Assembly (NCBI GenBank): GCA_949130495.1
Contig: OX422208.1
Coordinates: forward strand, 395,706,561 to 395,770,560
DNA length: 64,000 nt
Reading direction: 5' to 3'
DNA from: Sambucus nigra
Lineage: Eukaryota > Streptophyta > Magnoliopsida > Dipsacales > Adoxaceae
Of this stretch, positions 23,834 through 36,500 are shown in pieces (positions within the stretch are counted from its first letter, which is position 1; each line of letters starts with the position of its first letter). A program made the position numbers and the translations under genes. The notes below the pieces were generated by a model, which was not told where the DNA came from, did no database searches, and worked only from the letters and a program-made list of their open reading frames with translations.

Positions 23834-24424
23834 AATTGTCGACAATAGCCAAACTTGATAAAATAGATAATTATTACAATTTTGTTGAACCATCATTTTT
23901 TTGGGGTCCATGAATATCCGTGTATAAATCCAACACAGGTGGGCATGATTATGTGTTGCTTGCTCATTGACTTGATTATTTTTAAAAGGGTGATTGACTT
24001 GGGTACCTCACTTGGTCCTATTAAGATTTTAATAATAAGACTATAGTACCTCTCAATTTTTTTTTTCAAACTTTGGTACTTTTTTCGTTAATGTATGAAA
24101 TCTTACCAAAGTCTAAAATTATTACATTTTGCAGTGAAAAATGTACCAGCTCTAAATATAATTATGGAGATCAGAGTCTAAATATGGCCATTCGCACTGT
24201 ATCCAAGTCAAATAATTCTTTCTAAAAGCAGAAATGCCAAACCGACACAGGTGTTTTGAACTTGGGGTTCGACGCTGCATTAGTGTTCTGCTGCATTGGT
24301 AAAGAAATACTTTTAGAAACAACTACCATTGAAGATTGCACACACCCCTTTTCCCATTTAGTCTACAGGGGGAGGAGGGGAAGGGGGGAGAGGAAAAAAT
24401 ATTGACTTAAATCTTCAAGTAAGG
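23834..24424. other. CACTA internal between COX17 copy and satellite
   Basis: The first 150-200 bp probably continue the captured COX17 3' UTR. No gene was seen in the rest. A G-rich tract (24368-24393) lies just before the satellite. Confidence 0.4.
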
Positions 24425-27400
24425 AAATTTACGTCGTACACTCAAATCGGGAGTCCCGTGACCTATGAAGCACGAACACGTAATACGTGTTTCGACACGC
24501 GATACGCGACACGTGATTGGTCCAAAAACTAGGATACGACACACTATGATACGTAATATATAATATATATATATATTAATGAAATAAAATATATTTTTTC
24601 CATAAAATATATTATTAGAGCATTCTTAACATGAAATTAAAAAAATGGACCATACAAAACAAAATTTAAACACACTTTGACATTAAAAATCATAAATAAA
24701 GAAGAATCACCATCACATGTCCGTGTCTAACTTGAGTCAAAGTTGACTCGTGGCTTCTAGGAGAGTGTCCGTGTATCATAGTGTCCGACACGACACGTTG
24801 CCTTCTGAGAAGTGTCCGTGCTTCTTATCCCGTGACTACGCGGTCGGTTCCTACGAGTCACATTGGTCCCATGCGAGATGTTCGTGACTCTTACCGGATC
24901 ATTTTGTGACTGTTCTACGTTTTCACCCTTCGATGGCATATTTTTATGCTCAAGTCTATTTTTTTGCACATTTACGTCGTACACTCAAACCGAGAGACCC
25001 GTGACTACGCGGTCGATTCCTATGAGTCACATTGGTCCCGTGCGAGGTGTTCGTGACTCTTACCGGACCGTTTTGTGGCTATTTTACGTCTTCACCCTTC
25101 GATGGCATGTTTTAATGCATAAGTCTATTTTTTTTGCAAATTTACGTCATACACTCAAATCGGGAGCCCTATGACTACGTGGTCGGTTTCTACGAGTCAC
25201 ATTGGTCCCGTGCGAGGCGTTCGTGACTCTTACCAGACCGTTTTTTGGTTGTTTTAGGTTTTCACCCTTCGATGGCATGTTTTTATTCTTATGTCTATTT
25301 TTTGCAAATTTACGTCCTACACTCAAACCGGGAGCCCCATGACTACGCGGTCGGTTCCTACGAGTCACATTGGTCCCGTGCGAGGCGTTCGTGACTCTTA
25401 CCGGACTGTTTTGTGGCTGTTTTATGTTTTCAACCTTCGATGGCATGTTTTTATGCTTAAGTCCAACTTTTTGCAAATTTACGTCGTACACTCAAATCGG
25501 GATCCCCGTGACTAACCGGTCGGTACCTATGAGTCACATTGGTCCCGTACGAGGCGTTCATGCCTCTTACGGGACCATTTTACGTCCGTTTTGTGTTTTC
25601 ACACTTCGATGGGATGTTTTTATGCTTAAGTCTAAATTTTTTATAAATTTACGTCGTACACTCAAACAGGGAGCCCCGTGACTCCGCGCCCGGTTCCTAC
25701 GAGTCACATTGGTCCCCTGCGAGGTGTTCGTGACTCTTACTGGACCGTTTTGTGTTCATTTTAGGTTTTCAACCTTCGATGGCATGTTTTTATTCTTAAG
25801 TCTAAATTTTTTGTAAATTTACGCCGTACATTCAAATCGGGAGACCCGTGACTACGCGGACGGTTCCTACGAGTCACATTGGTCCCGTGCGAGGCGTTCG
25901 TGACTCTTGCCAGACCGTTTTGTAGCTGTTTTATGTTTTCACCCTTCGATGGCATGTTTTTATGCTTATGTATAATTTTTTACAAATTTACGTCGTACAC
26001 TCAAATCGGGATCCCCGCGACTACGCGGTTAATTCCTATGAGTCACATTGGTCCCGTGTGAGGCGTTCATGACTCTTACCGGACCGTTTTGTGGCGGTTT
26101 TTCATTTTCACCCTTCGATGGCATGTTTTTTGCTTTAGTCTAAATTTTTTCAAATTTACGGCGTACACTCAAACCGGGACCCCCGTGACTACGCGGACGG
26201 TTTCTAGGAGTCACATTGGTCCCGTGTGAGGCGTTCGAGACTCTTACGAGACCCTTTTATGGATGTTTTATGTTTTTACCCTTCGATGGCATGTTTTTAT
26301 GCTTAAGTATAATTTTTTCCAAATTTACGTCGTACACTCAAACCGAGAGCCCCATGACTACGCGATCGGTACCTACGAGTCACATTGGTCCCGTGCGAGG
26401 TGTTCGTGACTCTTACGGGACCATTTTGTGGATGTTTTACATTTTCACCCTTCGATGACATGTTTCTATGCTTAAGTCTAATTTTTTTGCAAATTTACGT
26501 CGTACCCTCAAACCGGTAGCCCTGTGATAACGCTGTCGGTTCCTACGAGTCGCATTGGTCCCGTGCGAGGCATTCGTGCCCCTCACGGGACCATTTTGTG
26601 GCTATTTCATGTTTTCACACTTCGATGGCATGTTTTTAAGCTTAAGTCTACTTTTTTACAAATTTACGTCGTACACTGAAACCGGGAGCCCCGTGACTAT
26701 GCGGTCGATTCCTATGAGTCACATTGGTCCCGTGCGAGGTGTTCGTGAATCTTACAATACCGTTTCGTGTTTGTTTTATGTTTTTAATTTTTGATGGCAT
26801 GTTTTTATGCTTAAGTCAAACTTTTTGCAAATTTATGTCGTGCACTCAAACCGGGATCCCCGTGAGTACGTCGTCGGTTCCTACGAGCCACATCAATCCC
26901 ATGCGAGGTGTCCGTGACTATTACAGGACCACTTTGTGGCTGTTTTACGTATTCACCCTTCGATGGCATGTTTTTATGCTTATGTCTAAATTTTTTGCAA
27001 AAATTACGTCATACACTCAAACCGGGAGCCTTGTGACTACGCGGTCGGTTCTTACTAGTCGCATTGGTCCCGTGCGAGATGTTCGTGCCCCTTACAGGAC
27101 CGTTTTGTGGTTGTTTTACAGTCTCACCACTAGATGGCATGTTTTTATGATTAAGTCTATTTTTTTGCAAATTTACGTAGTACACTCAAACCGGGAGCCC
27201 CATGACTACGCGGCCGGTTCCTACGAGTCACATTGGTCCCGTGCGAGGTGTTCGTGACTCTTACAGTACCGTTTTGTGTTTGTTTTACGTTTTCACCCTT
27301 CGAAGGCATGTTTTTATGCTTAATTCTATTTTTTTTCAAATTTCGTCGTACACTGAAACCGAGAGCCCCGTGATCGGTTCCTACGAGTCACATTGGTCTC

Positions 27401-29885
27401 GTGCGAGATGTTCGTTACTCATACCGGACCGTTTTGTGGATGTTTTACATTTTCACCCTTTGATGGTATGTTTTAATGGTTATGTATAATTTTTTAGAAA
27501 TTTACATTGTACACTCAAACCGGGAGTCCCGTGACTACACGATTAATTTTTACGAGTCACATTGGTCCCATACGAGGCGTTCGTGACTCTTACCGGACTG
27601 TTTTGTGGCTGTTTTACGTTTTCATTCTTCGATGACATGTTTTTATGCTTAAGCCTAACTTTTTTCAAATTTATGTCGTACACTCAAACAGGGAGCTCCG
27701 TGACTACGCGGACGATTCCTAGGAGTCACATTGGTCTCGTACGAGGCATTTGTCACTCTTACGGGACCGTTTTGTGGCTATTTTATATTTTCACCCTTCG
27801 ATGGAATGTTTTTAGGCTGAAGTCTAATTTTTTGCAAATTTACGTCGTACACTGAAACCGGGAGCCCCGTGACTACGCGGTCGGCTCCTATGAGTCACAT
27901 TGGTCCCGTGCGAGGTGTTCGTGACTCTTACCTATATGTTTTGTGGTTGTTTTACGTTTTCACCCTTCGATGGCATGTTTTTATGCTTAAGTCTATTTTT
28001 TTTTCAAATTTACGTCGTACGCTCAAACGGGAGCCCCGTAACTGGTTCCTATGAGTCACATTGGTCCTATGTGAGCCGTTCGTCCCTCTTACCGGACCGT
28101 TTTGTGGCTATTTTATGTTTTCACCCTTCGATGGCATGTCTTTATGCTTAAGTCCAACGTTTAGCAAATTTACATCGTACACTCAAATTGGGAGCCCTGT
28201 GACTAACCGGTCGGTTCCTACGAGCCACATCAATCCCGTGCGAGGCGTTCGTACTTTTACGGGACAATTTTACGGCTATTTTGCATTTTCACCCTTCAAT
28301 GGAATGTTTTTATGCTTAAGTCTAAATTTTTTGTAAATTTACATCGTACACTCAAATCGGGAGCCCCGTGACTCCACGCCCGATTCCTACGGGTCACATT
28401 GGTCCCGTGTGAGGTGTTCGTGACTCTTACAGGACCGTTTTGTGTTTGTTTTACATTTTCACCATTCGATGGCATGTTTTAATGCTTAGGTCTAATTTTT
28501 TTGCAAATTTACGTCGTACACTCAAACCGGGAGCCCCGTGACTACGCGGTCGGTTCCTACGAGCCACATCAATCCCATGCAAGTTATTCATGACTCTTAC
28601 GGGACCATTTTGTTTTTTTTTTTTATGTTTTCACCCTTCGATGGCATATTTTTATGCTCATGTCTATTTTTTTGCAAATAAGGTCGTACACTCAAACCGG
28701 GAACCCCGTGACTACGCGATCGGTTCCTACGAGTCACATTGGTCCCATGCGAGGCGTTTGTGGCTCTTACCGAACCGTTTTGCGACTATTTTGCATTTTC
28801 ATCCTTCAATGGTATGTTTTTATGATTAAGTCTTACTTTTTTCAAATTTATGTCGTACACTCAAACAGGGAGCCCCGTGACTACGCGGACGGTTCCTAGG
28901 AGTCACATTGGTCCCGTGCAAGGCGTTCGTCACTATTACGAGACCATTTTGTGGCTATTTTACATTTTCATGCTTCGATGGAATGTTTTTATGCTGAAGT
29001 TTATTTTTTTTCAAATATACGTCGTACACTCAAATCGGGATCCCCGTGACTACGCGGTCGCTTGCTACGAGTCACATTGGTTCTGTGCGAGGTGTTCGTG
29101 ACTCTTACCTATTCATTTTGTGGCTATTTTATATTTTCACCCTTCGATGGCATGTTTTTATGCTTAAGTCTAAGTTTTTACAAATTTATGTCGTATACTC
29201 AAACCGGGAGCCCCGTGACTACGTGGCCGATTCCTACGAGTCACATTTGTCCCGTGCGAGTCGTTCGTGACTCTTGCCGGACCGTTTTGTGGCTATTTTA
29301 TGTTTTCACCCTTCGATGGCATGTTTTTAGGCTTAAGTCCAACTTTTAGCAAATTTACGTCGTACACTGACTAACCGGTCGGTTCCTACGAGCCACATCA
29401 ATTCCGTGCGAGGCGTTCGTGCCTCTTACGGGACTATTTTGCTGCTGTTTTGCATTTTCACCCTTCGATGGGATATTTTTATGCTTAAGTCTAAATTTTT
29501 TGCACATTTACGTCGTACACTCGAACCGGGAGCCCCGTGACTACGCGCCCGGTTCCTACGAGTCACATTGGTCCCGTGCGAGGTGTTCGTGACTCTTACC
29601 GGATCGTTTTGTGTTTGTTTTACGTTTTCACCCTTCGATGGCATGTTTTAATGCGTAAGTCTAAATTTTTTGCAAATTTACGTCGTACAATCAAATCGGG
29701 AGCCCCGTGACTATGCGGTCGGTTCCTACGAGCCACATCAATCCCATGCGAGTTGTTCGTGACTCTTACGGGAGCATTTTGTGGTTGTTTTATGTTTTCA
29801 CCCTATAAAAGTATGTTTTTATGCCTAAGTCTAACGTTTGACAAATTTAGGTCATATGCTCAAAGCAGGAGTGCCTTGACTACGC
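24425..29885. repeat. Satellite-like tandem array, about 168-bp monomer
   Basis: About 30 monomers with a mean spacing of 168 bp, measured on the 'cacattggtcccgtgcgagg' block from 24861 to about 29733. Each has CG-rich blocks (acgtcgtacactcaaa, gactacgcggtcgg), then a T-rich half (cttcgatggcatgtttttatgc). A second monomer type reads 'cacatcaatccc' (near 26891, 28226, 28567, 29395, 29733). The first monomer is split by a MITE. Long open frames on both strands arise because the repeat has few stops; they shift frame each monomer and are not genes. The array lies wholly within the CACTA element. Confidence 0.95.
24463..24827. mobile_element. MITE, 365 bp, in the first satellite monomer
   Basis: The direct duplication TCCCGTGAC (24454-24462 and 24828-24836) flanks a block whose ends are inverted: GAAGCACGAACAC on the left and the complement GAAGCACGGACAC on the right. 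A 9-bp (or 8-bp) duplication suggests Mutator-like, or else hAT-like, mobilisation. The interior has more acgtgt/acacgt motifs and an AT-rich centre, with no coding capacity. Confidence 0.75.
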
Positions 29886-30835
29886 ATGCCTCATTCTTGT
29901 ATGTTTATTAGTTTTTTTACCTTTTCATCCACAATTGCCCGATTTTCAAATGCTTATCCAGCTTGTTTTAACATTAAAATAAACCCAACAACAACAACAA
30001 AAGTCGCAACTAAACCACCAATAAATTCCTTCCACCAATTTAACATCTAAAAATAGTATATATAAGACCGCACAGCCGTAAACATCATAGAAGTGTAAAA
30101 ATATAGTAGAACGTTTAAAAGATCATCAAATAAGCCTATCTTGGGCGTCAAAATAAAAACCGAATATCATAACATAAACTTAAATTAGTATCCGAGTAGC
30201 TACATACCTGGCTCTTCCGTATCCATCGACTTTTCCATATGTTGTAAACCATTTTCATTCTACACAAAAAACAAAATAAATTATTATCAACCCGACTTCA
30301 AAAGATAATAACAATTTATAATTTATATGCAGTGCATGTAAAGCAATGATCGTTGTGCTTTATTGAAGCATTAACATGCCATGTTGTACGGTTAATCACA
30401 AAACCTTTTGCAATTGCACAACTAGGAACCACCACTAAATTGAATCATTGGTTCAGGAACAACTAAATTGAAGCAACCACTAACTTGATTCCAGTAGTAT
30501 TTACAATATCTAAACCACGTTAGAGATGAAACTTTACCCAACCAACCTTTTTCTATTTTTCTATTTCAGAGAAAACTTTCTAAACTTAGAAAGCATAAAA
30601 GGAAAATTTAGGAGCACTTAATAACTTAATAACCTATCTGTAAGAATTTAGGAATTTTAGAATAGGGTACTCCATTAAGGCCTTATTAGACTTAGGAACC
30701 TGATTTAATTTTTTTATTTTGCAGTCAATTACTTTTCTATCCAAGAACCGTGAAAGTGAACTCTTACACAAATTTGCATCACTACTAGTGTCATTTTAAT
30801 GACGAAACATGAACATAGCTCTAAACATGAATAAC
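29886..30835. other. CACTA internal, mostly intron-like
   Basis: No gene is recognised. On the minus strand 30259-30208 is a possible 52-nt exon (acceptor TTGTGTAG, donor GTATGT; NENGLQHMEKSMDTEEPG). Confidence 0.35.
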
Positions 30836-30966
30836 GTCCAGGTGGCATTCATTAACATAGAAAGCTTCGCATGCTCGTTGAATTGTGCTAGCAATGGCAT
30901 CAGAGCCCCATCGCCAAGAACAAGATGATGACATTTTTGTGAGTCACCAACAACATTTCTTAATGC
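30836..30966 (-). pseudogene. Importin-alpha exon fragment captured by the CACTA element
   Basis: On the minus strand, after an intron-like end 'gttgtttag', one open frame of about 43 codons reads [20 protein letters not shown], then [18 protein letters not shown] and NATWT. This is an armadillo-repeat segment of plant importin-alpha (family pattern: WALGNVAGDSPKCRDLVL...[16 protein letters not shown]). The match stops after NATWT, either at an exon border or at a capture breakpoint. Known role: nuclear import adaptor. With only one exon visible it cannot act as an adaptor. It could give siRNAs or a chimeric transcript. Confidence 0.8.
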
Positions 30967-32370
30967 CTAAACAACCTATATTATTTCAGAAATTAGAGTT
31001 ACTTGTGTTCATTATATACAAATCCATAAACTACGCCACATTAGTATAAATATTTTTTTGAATTGTATCGTAAATTGAGAACTCTATGAATTGAGAATTG
31101 CATCGTAAGATCTGATAAAAATGTAAAAAACAAATTCAATAATAAATAAATTTATACATATTCATGTATAATTTAGATTCAATGAAAAAATAACCTCAAC
31201 ACAAACAAGTCGTTTGAAAATCGGTTACTAAAGCCGTTTAATAAAATTAAGCTATTTAAGTAACTTCGAACAGTTTTTTGAAGAAACTCTTTTCTTAAAT
31301 ACCAAAACTATTTGAACACAAGATGTGTTTAATAAAAATATGTACGAGATCTGTTCAAGATTTGATTGACAGGTTTAATAAAGAAGTTTAAAAACTTTAA
31401 ACTCAGCACAACCAAGAATGAGATGAGGAGATGTCGAAAGATTAAGAACAAGATTTTTTACGTGGTAAAACCTCACCCAACTGAGGAAACATCCACGACT
31501 CCCTCTACGGAGTAAACCAAAAATTCCACTATAAACAAATTTAACAGTTACAAACTATATAACTAACATGCATACAACTCAGACCTATATAAGTTTAGGA
31601 ATGCACCCTCTGGTGTCCTTATAACTTCTCTGCAGTTCTGATTGTTGATGTTGTTCTCCCAGTTTGCTAACTTCCAATTTGTTCAAGTTCTTTACGTCGA
31701 CTCTTGTTCTCAAGAGCTTATTACCAACACTTTTAGCGTGGTAGAGTGAAAGTGTTTGTGGAGGTGCTTTCTAACACATGCATGCACACACACACACACA
31801 CACACTTAATATGTACAACCAGTCCTAATAAATTACATATAAGACTATATGCTGTGATTTTTCTTTTTCTCTCTTCTCACAAAACTTAACCTTATTTGAC
31901 CTTTATAACAATCCCAGAATCCACGGCTATTTTGCTCAGAAGACGTATCAAGATCTTAATCAATCTCGGGTTTTGAAAAGATTTTTGAGATTGAAAACCA
32001 CCAAGTGCGATTCCAAACTAGGTCAAAGGTCTTGTTTCAAGAAAACTAGAGACAAAAAACATTATTGTTGATTTCAAAGTTAAAAACATTTACAGAGAAG
32101 AATCAACAATATATTTCTCAAGCTGAGAAACAAAAAATATGTAAATCTAAGTGTAATGTAACATGAAATACTCAGATCTGAAATTTCTATAAAACCGAAA
32201 ATAGATCTAAGAAAGAATGTTTAAGTTGGACACAAGATCTAAAGAAGGAAGAGGTTACAGCAACAACCAACTTCACAAAACAACTCTCAAAACACTCAAA
32301 CACTCAAGGATGTGTTTGAGATATACAGGAGTTTTTTTAAAGATTTTGGTTTGAAGTGATTTTAACGAAT

Positions 32371-32390
32371 TAGGGTTAGGGTTAGGGTTT
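32371..32390 (-). promoter_or_regulatory. Telo-box in copia 3' LTR
   Basis: Element-sense sequence AAACCCTAACCCTAACCCTA, about 120 bp downstream of the TATA box and next to a CT-rich tract. AAACCCTAA boxes are known 5' regulatory motifs of plant growth-related genes. The same motif is in the 5' LTR at 40285-40305. Confidence 0.6.
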
Positions 32391-32511
32391 CTAACTCTTT
32401 CTCTCTCTTCTGGTTTCTCTCTTCTCTCTCTTTTTTCTCTTCTCTCTCTACTCTATTTTTTCTCTCAAAAGGATGAAATGGCAAAAGTCTCAGAAAGCTG
32501 AGTGAAGGGGT

Positions 32512-32520
32512 CCTTTTATA
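32512..32520 (-). promoter_or_regulatory. TATA box, copia 3' LTR
   Basis: TATAAAAGG in element sense. The 5' LTR has the same box at 40427-40435. Confidence 0.6.
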
Positions 32521-33238
32521 GGAGGTTGAGAAGATTCGAGAATGAGGACCAAAATCAAGGGTTCAGATTGAGTTAAGGTTGATTGACTTTAATCCAAGGG
32601 TTCACGTATGCGGTGATTAAAACTCACTTGATTGGTTCAAAAGGGGTTCACATGGATTATTAAAGGGCGCATGTAGATCGTTGATAAAAACGATCCAAGG
32701 ATTGTAAACAGACGCTGGTTCCCTCTCTATAAAGAAACACACTCTCCACCAATCAGAAGACAACAAATGTTGGCCTATAAAAGGATATCAAACGCACGTC
32801 TAAAAAATAATTAAAAACACACCCTGAGGTCTCTGCCGCTTTTGGATTCTACCCAAGTAACTTTAAGCCAATAAAACCATCAATGTTAAATTGCAGATTG
32901 ACCCCAAAAACTTTTAAAAACAAGTTTTAATTAATAAAAACTTATTTTAAATGTTTATAAAATCCCCAAAAAAATATTTAAAAAGCAATATTAGGGATTT
33001 AAACACACTCAACATATGTACACACACTTATATGCAATATGAGATGTATGAGATCAATTCTACTATATGTGAGGGTTGGTAATATGGTCTAGATCACTTA
33101 ACCAAGAAAAATAAAATAGCAATGCAATCTCTGGGGTTCTTTGGATTCTAGGAAAGACACAATTTTGTCACAATTTCCAAACTAGATGAACACTTATACA
33201 ATATAGAGTCAAGTGAGTCAAGAGTATAAGGTGCTTCA

Positions 33239-33544
33239 ATCTCCCCCTTTGGAAATATGATACAAAATCTCCTTTGAGTCATCTAGAACTCGTAGGCCAA
33301 CAAGAGTAAGGAAACCTATTCCTATAAAAAATCTATCTACCCAATTCCTAGAAAGCAAAAGTACATAACTCAACTATTTACATTTGAATACCCTATTACA
33401 ACTATTGAGAATAACTGTACAGAATCCTTCAATGAATCACTAAGATCAAGCTGTTTAGCATATATAAGAATCATTAGACTCAAATTTCTCCCCCATTTTG
33501 TCTCAAATAGACAAAGGAGAAAAAAAATAAAGAGATCAAAGAGA
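33239..33544 (-). other. Copia 3' untranslated region with polypurine tract
   Basis: About 300 bp between the pol stop and the 3' LTR. The polypurine tract AAAGGGGGAGAT (33239-33250, minus) sets the plus-strand start. A second 'aaatgggggagaaa' purine block lies near 33488-33500. No envelope-like ORF fits here. Confidence 0.7.
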
Positions 33545-36500
33545 TTAATCAGCATATACCATACCAATAGATTTACGTAAAGAAATAAATCGATTGTAAT
33601 CTAAAGGTTTGGTAAACATATATGCGAGTCGCAAATCAGTAGGAAGATAATTGATTTCTAATTCCTTAGTTTCAACCAATTCGCGTATAAAGTGATGTCT
33701 TATTTTTATGTGTTTTGTTCGCGAGTGTTGAATAGGATTTTTAGAGATATTGATCGCACTTTGATTATCATAATAGAGATGCAATTGTTTTTCTCTAATA
33801 CCATAATCACTTAGCATTTGTTTAAGCCACAGTAATTGAGCACAACAGCTTCCAACGGCTATGTATTCAGATTCTGCTGTTGAGAGTGATGTGCAGTTTT
33901 ATTTCTTACTACTCCATCCTACCAAGTTATTACCAATATAATAACAAGCTCCTGATGTGCTTTTACTATCATCAGTACACCTAGCCCAGTCAGCATCAGT
34001 GTACCCAATTATAGTGCTTGGTGTGTCACTAGTGTACCAAAGTCCTAGATTCAGAGTGCCTTTTACATATTTAATGATTCTTTTAACAGAAGATAGATGG
34101 CTCTCCTTAGGGTTATTTTGATAACGAGCACAAACACACACATCATACATTATATCAGGACGCGAGGCAGTAAGGTATAGCAAGGTTCCGATCATACTAC
34201 GATATAGAGTTGGATCTATAGATTTACCAGTTTCGTCTTTAGATAATTTTACCGTAGTACTCATGGGTATTTTAGCATCTTTAGCACTCTCAAGGCCGAA
34301 TTTATTTACAATCTCTAAAGCGTACTTAGATTGCGAGATGAATAATCCTTCTGAATTTAGCTTGACCTTAAGACCTAAGAAAAATTATAACTCCCCCATG
34401 AGAGACATTTGAAACTCCTTATGCATAATCTCGGAGAAGGATTTGACTTCTGAGGGAGAAGTTGATCCAAAGATAATATCGTCAACATAAACTTGAGCAA
34501 TAATGATGTGTTTGCCAAAATGTTTGACAAATAGGGTTTGATCATTTCCACCTCTTTTGAAACCTTTATCTAAGAGGAAACTGGATAGACGCTCATACCA
34601 GGCTCTAGGCGCTTGTTTAAGACCATACAAAGCCTTTTTAAGACGAAATACATGATTTGGATATTGAGGGTTAATGAACCCTTTTGGTTGTTCTACATAG
34701 GTCTCTTTAGTCAATATTCCATTAAGGAATGCAGATTTGACATCCATTTTGTAGAGTGTAAAATGCAAGTGGCAAGCTATGGCAAAGAGAAGACGAACAG
34801 ATTCTAAACGAGTAACAGGAGCAAAGGTCTCGTTAAAATCTATTCCTTCAATTTGAGAGTATCCTTGAGCAACTAATCTAGCTTTGTTTCTAATGATTAT
34901 CCCACTTTCATCAGACTTATTTTTAAAAATCCAACGTGTGCCAATAACCTTTTTGTGATCAGGCCTAGGTACAAGATACCAAACATCATGAATGACAAAT
35001 TGAAGAAGTTCTTCCTGCATAGCAAAAATCCAGTGAGAGTCATTCAATGCCTCATTTACATTCTTTGGTTCCATTAGGGAAACAAAACATGCATAATGTG
35101 CATAATTTCTAAATTGAGATCTTGTACGCACAGGCTCACTAGGATTACCAACAACGTTATTCATGGGATGATCTTTAGAAACCCAGTTAGGTACTTCAGG
35201 TATCTTAATTGGTAATGATTCATCTATTTCGGGAGAGTCATTTTCTAAAACATTTGTAGGCTCTTCCTCAATAGTTGATTCACCAGTCTTACTCTCTACA
35301 GTAGTGTCACTTACAATTACATTTATGGATTCCATCAAGGTTTTAGTGCGAAGGTTATAAACTCCATAGGCTCTACTGTTAGACGAGTATCCTAAAAATA
35401 TAGCTTTATCTCCCCGGCTCTCAAATTTGGACAAGTGTTCCCTATCTTTGCATACATAACAAGTACTACCAAAGGTTCTAAGGTACTTAAGATTGGGATT
35501 TTTCTTATACCAAAGTTCATAAGGGGTTTGTTTGGAATTCTTTCTAGGATAGACCCTATTGATAATATGACACGCAGTACGAATAGATTCTACCCAGAAA
35601 TATTTAGGCAAATTCTTGTCATGTAACATAACACGTGCCATCTCTTGAAGGGTACGATTCTTTCTCTCGACGATTCCATTTTGTTGAGGAGTCTTAGGAG
35701 CACTAAACTCGTGCTTGTAACCATTATAGTCACAGTACTCTATTATACCAGTGTCTTTGAATTCTCCACCTCTATCACTACGAATTCTATTTACTTGAGT
35801 GTCCTTATCATTTTCAATCCGAAAAAGTATTTTTAAGAAAGTTTGAAAAGTGTCAAACGTATTTTTCAAGAAGGCTACCCAGTTAAATGTAGTAAAGTCA
35901 TCAACCATAACTAGAATGTAACTGTGTCCACAGAGACTAACAGTTTGGGAGGGACCCATTAGGTCCATATAGATGAGATCCAAGGGATTAGAGGTAAGGA
36001 TATCCTTAACTTTCTTATGAGGTGCTTTAACAAATTTTCCTTCCTGAGAGGAACCACAGACAATGTTAGAAATGGATTTGATTTCTGGAACTCCTCTAAC
36101 TATTTCTTGAGAGGTCAGTCTACTAAGATTATCGTACTTTATGTGACCCATTCTATTATTCCATATCTCGTTGTCATCCATTCTGGCAACATTACAGATT
36201 TCAGAATTGTTCATGACAGTATAACAATTGTCAGGAGTCCCGAATCCTGTAATTATGCATTCACCTTTTTCATTTAAAATTTTGCAATTGTTCTTTGAAA
36301 AGGTAACAGTATGATCTGAGTCACAAAATTGCGAGATACTAAGTAGATTAGCCTTAAGACCTTTAACTAGAAGAACATTTTCAAGAACAAGAAGTCCATC
36401 TTCTTGGAGAGTTCCTTTGTCTATGATTTGAGATGATACTCCATCACCAAAAATAACTTTTCCTCCAGCAAAGCTGGTTTTGTTCAAAAGTTTTGTATCA

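Larger units (their letters stand above)
31217..33238 (-). repeat. 3' LTR of the copia element
   Basis: TGAAAAT...GGTGCTTCA on the + strand. It is the 3' LTR in element sense. It contains a TATA box at 32512-32520 (minus) and a triple telomere-like motif at 32371-32390. No gene. Confidence 0.92.

Noticed and set aside
26724..27257. 177-codon open frame and dozens of similar frames on both strands at 24.8-29.7 kb
   Set aside because: They are translations of the 168-bp satellite, whose monomers are nearly stop-free. Frames rotate between monomers and no start or codon pattern is conserved.
24425..29885. CRISPR-like regular repeats
   Set aside because: Monomers are contiguous with no unique spacers, in a plant transposon. 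The 48-bp arrays at 44.1 and 63.7 kb are likewise tandem repeats.
33239..33544. Envelope-like third ORF of a SIRE-type element
   Set aside because: Only about 300 bp separate pol from the 3' LTR and no frame with a signal or membrane segment is present.
36017..36277. Plus-strand frames across the copia pol region
   Set aside because: These are shadows of the minus-strand gag-pol frame.
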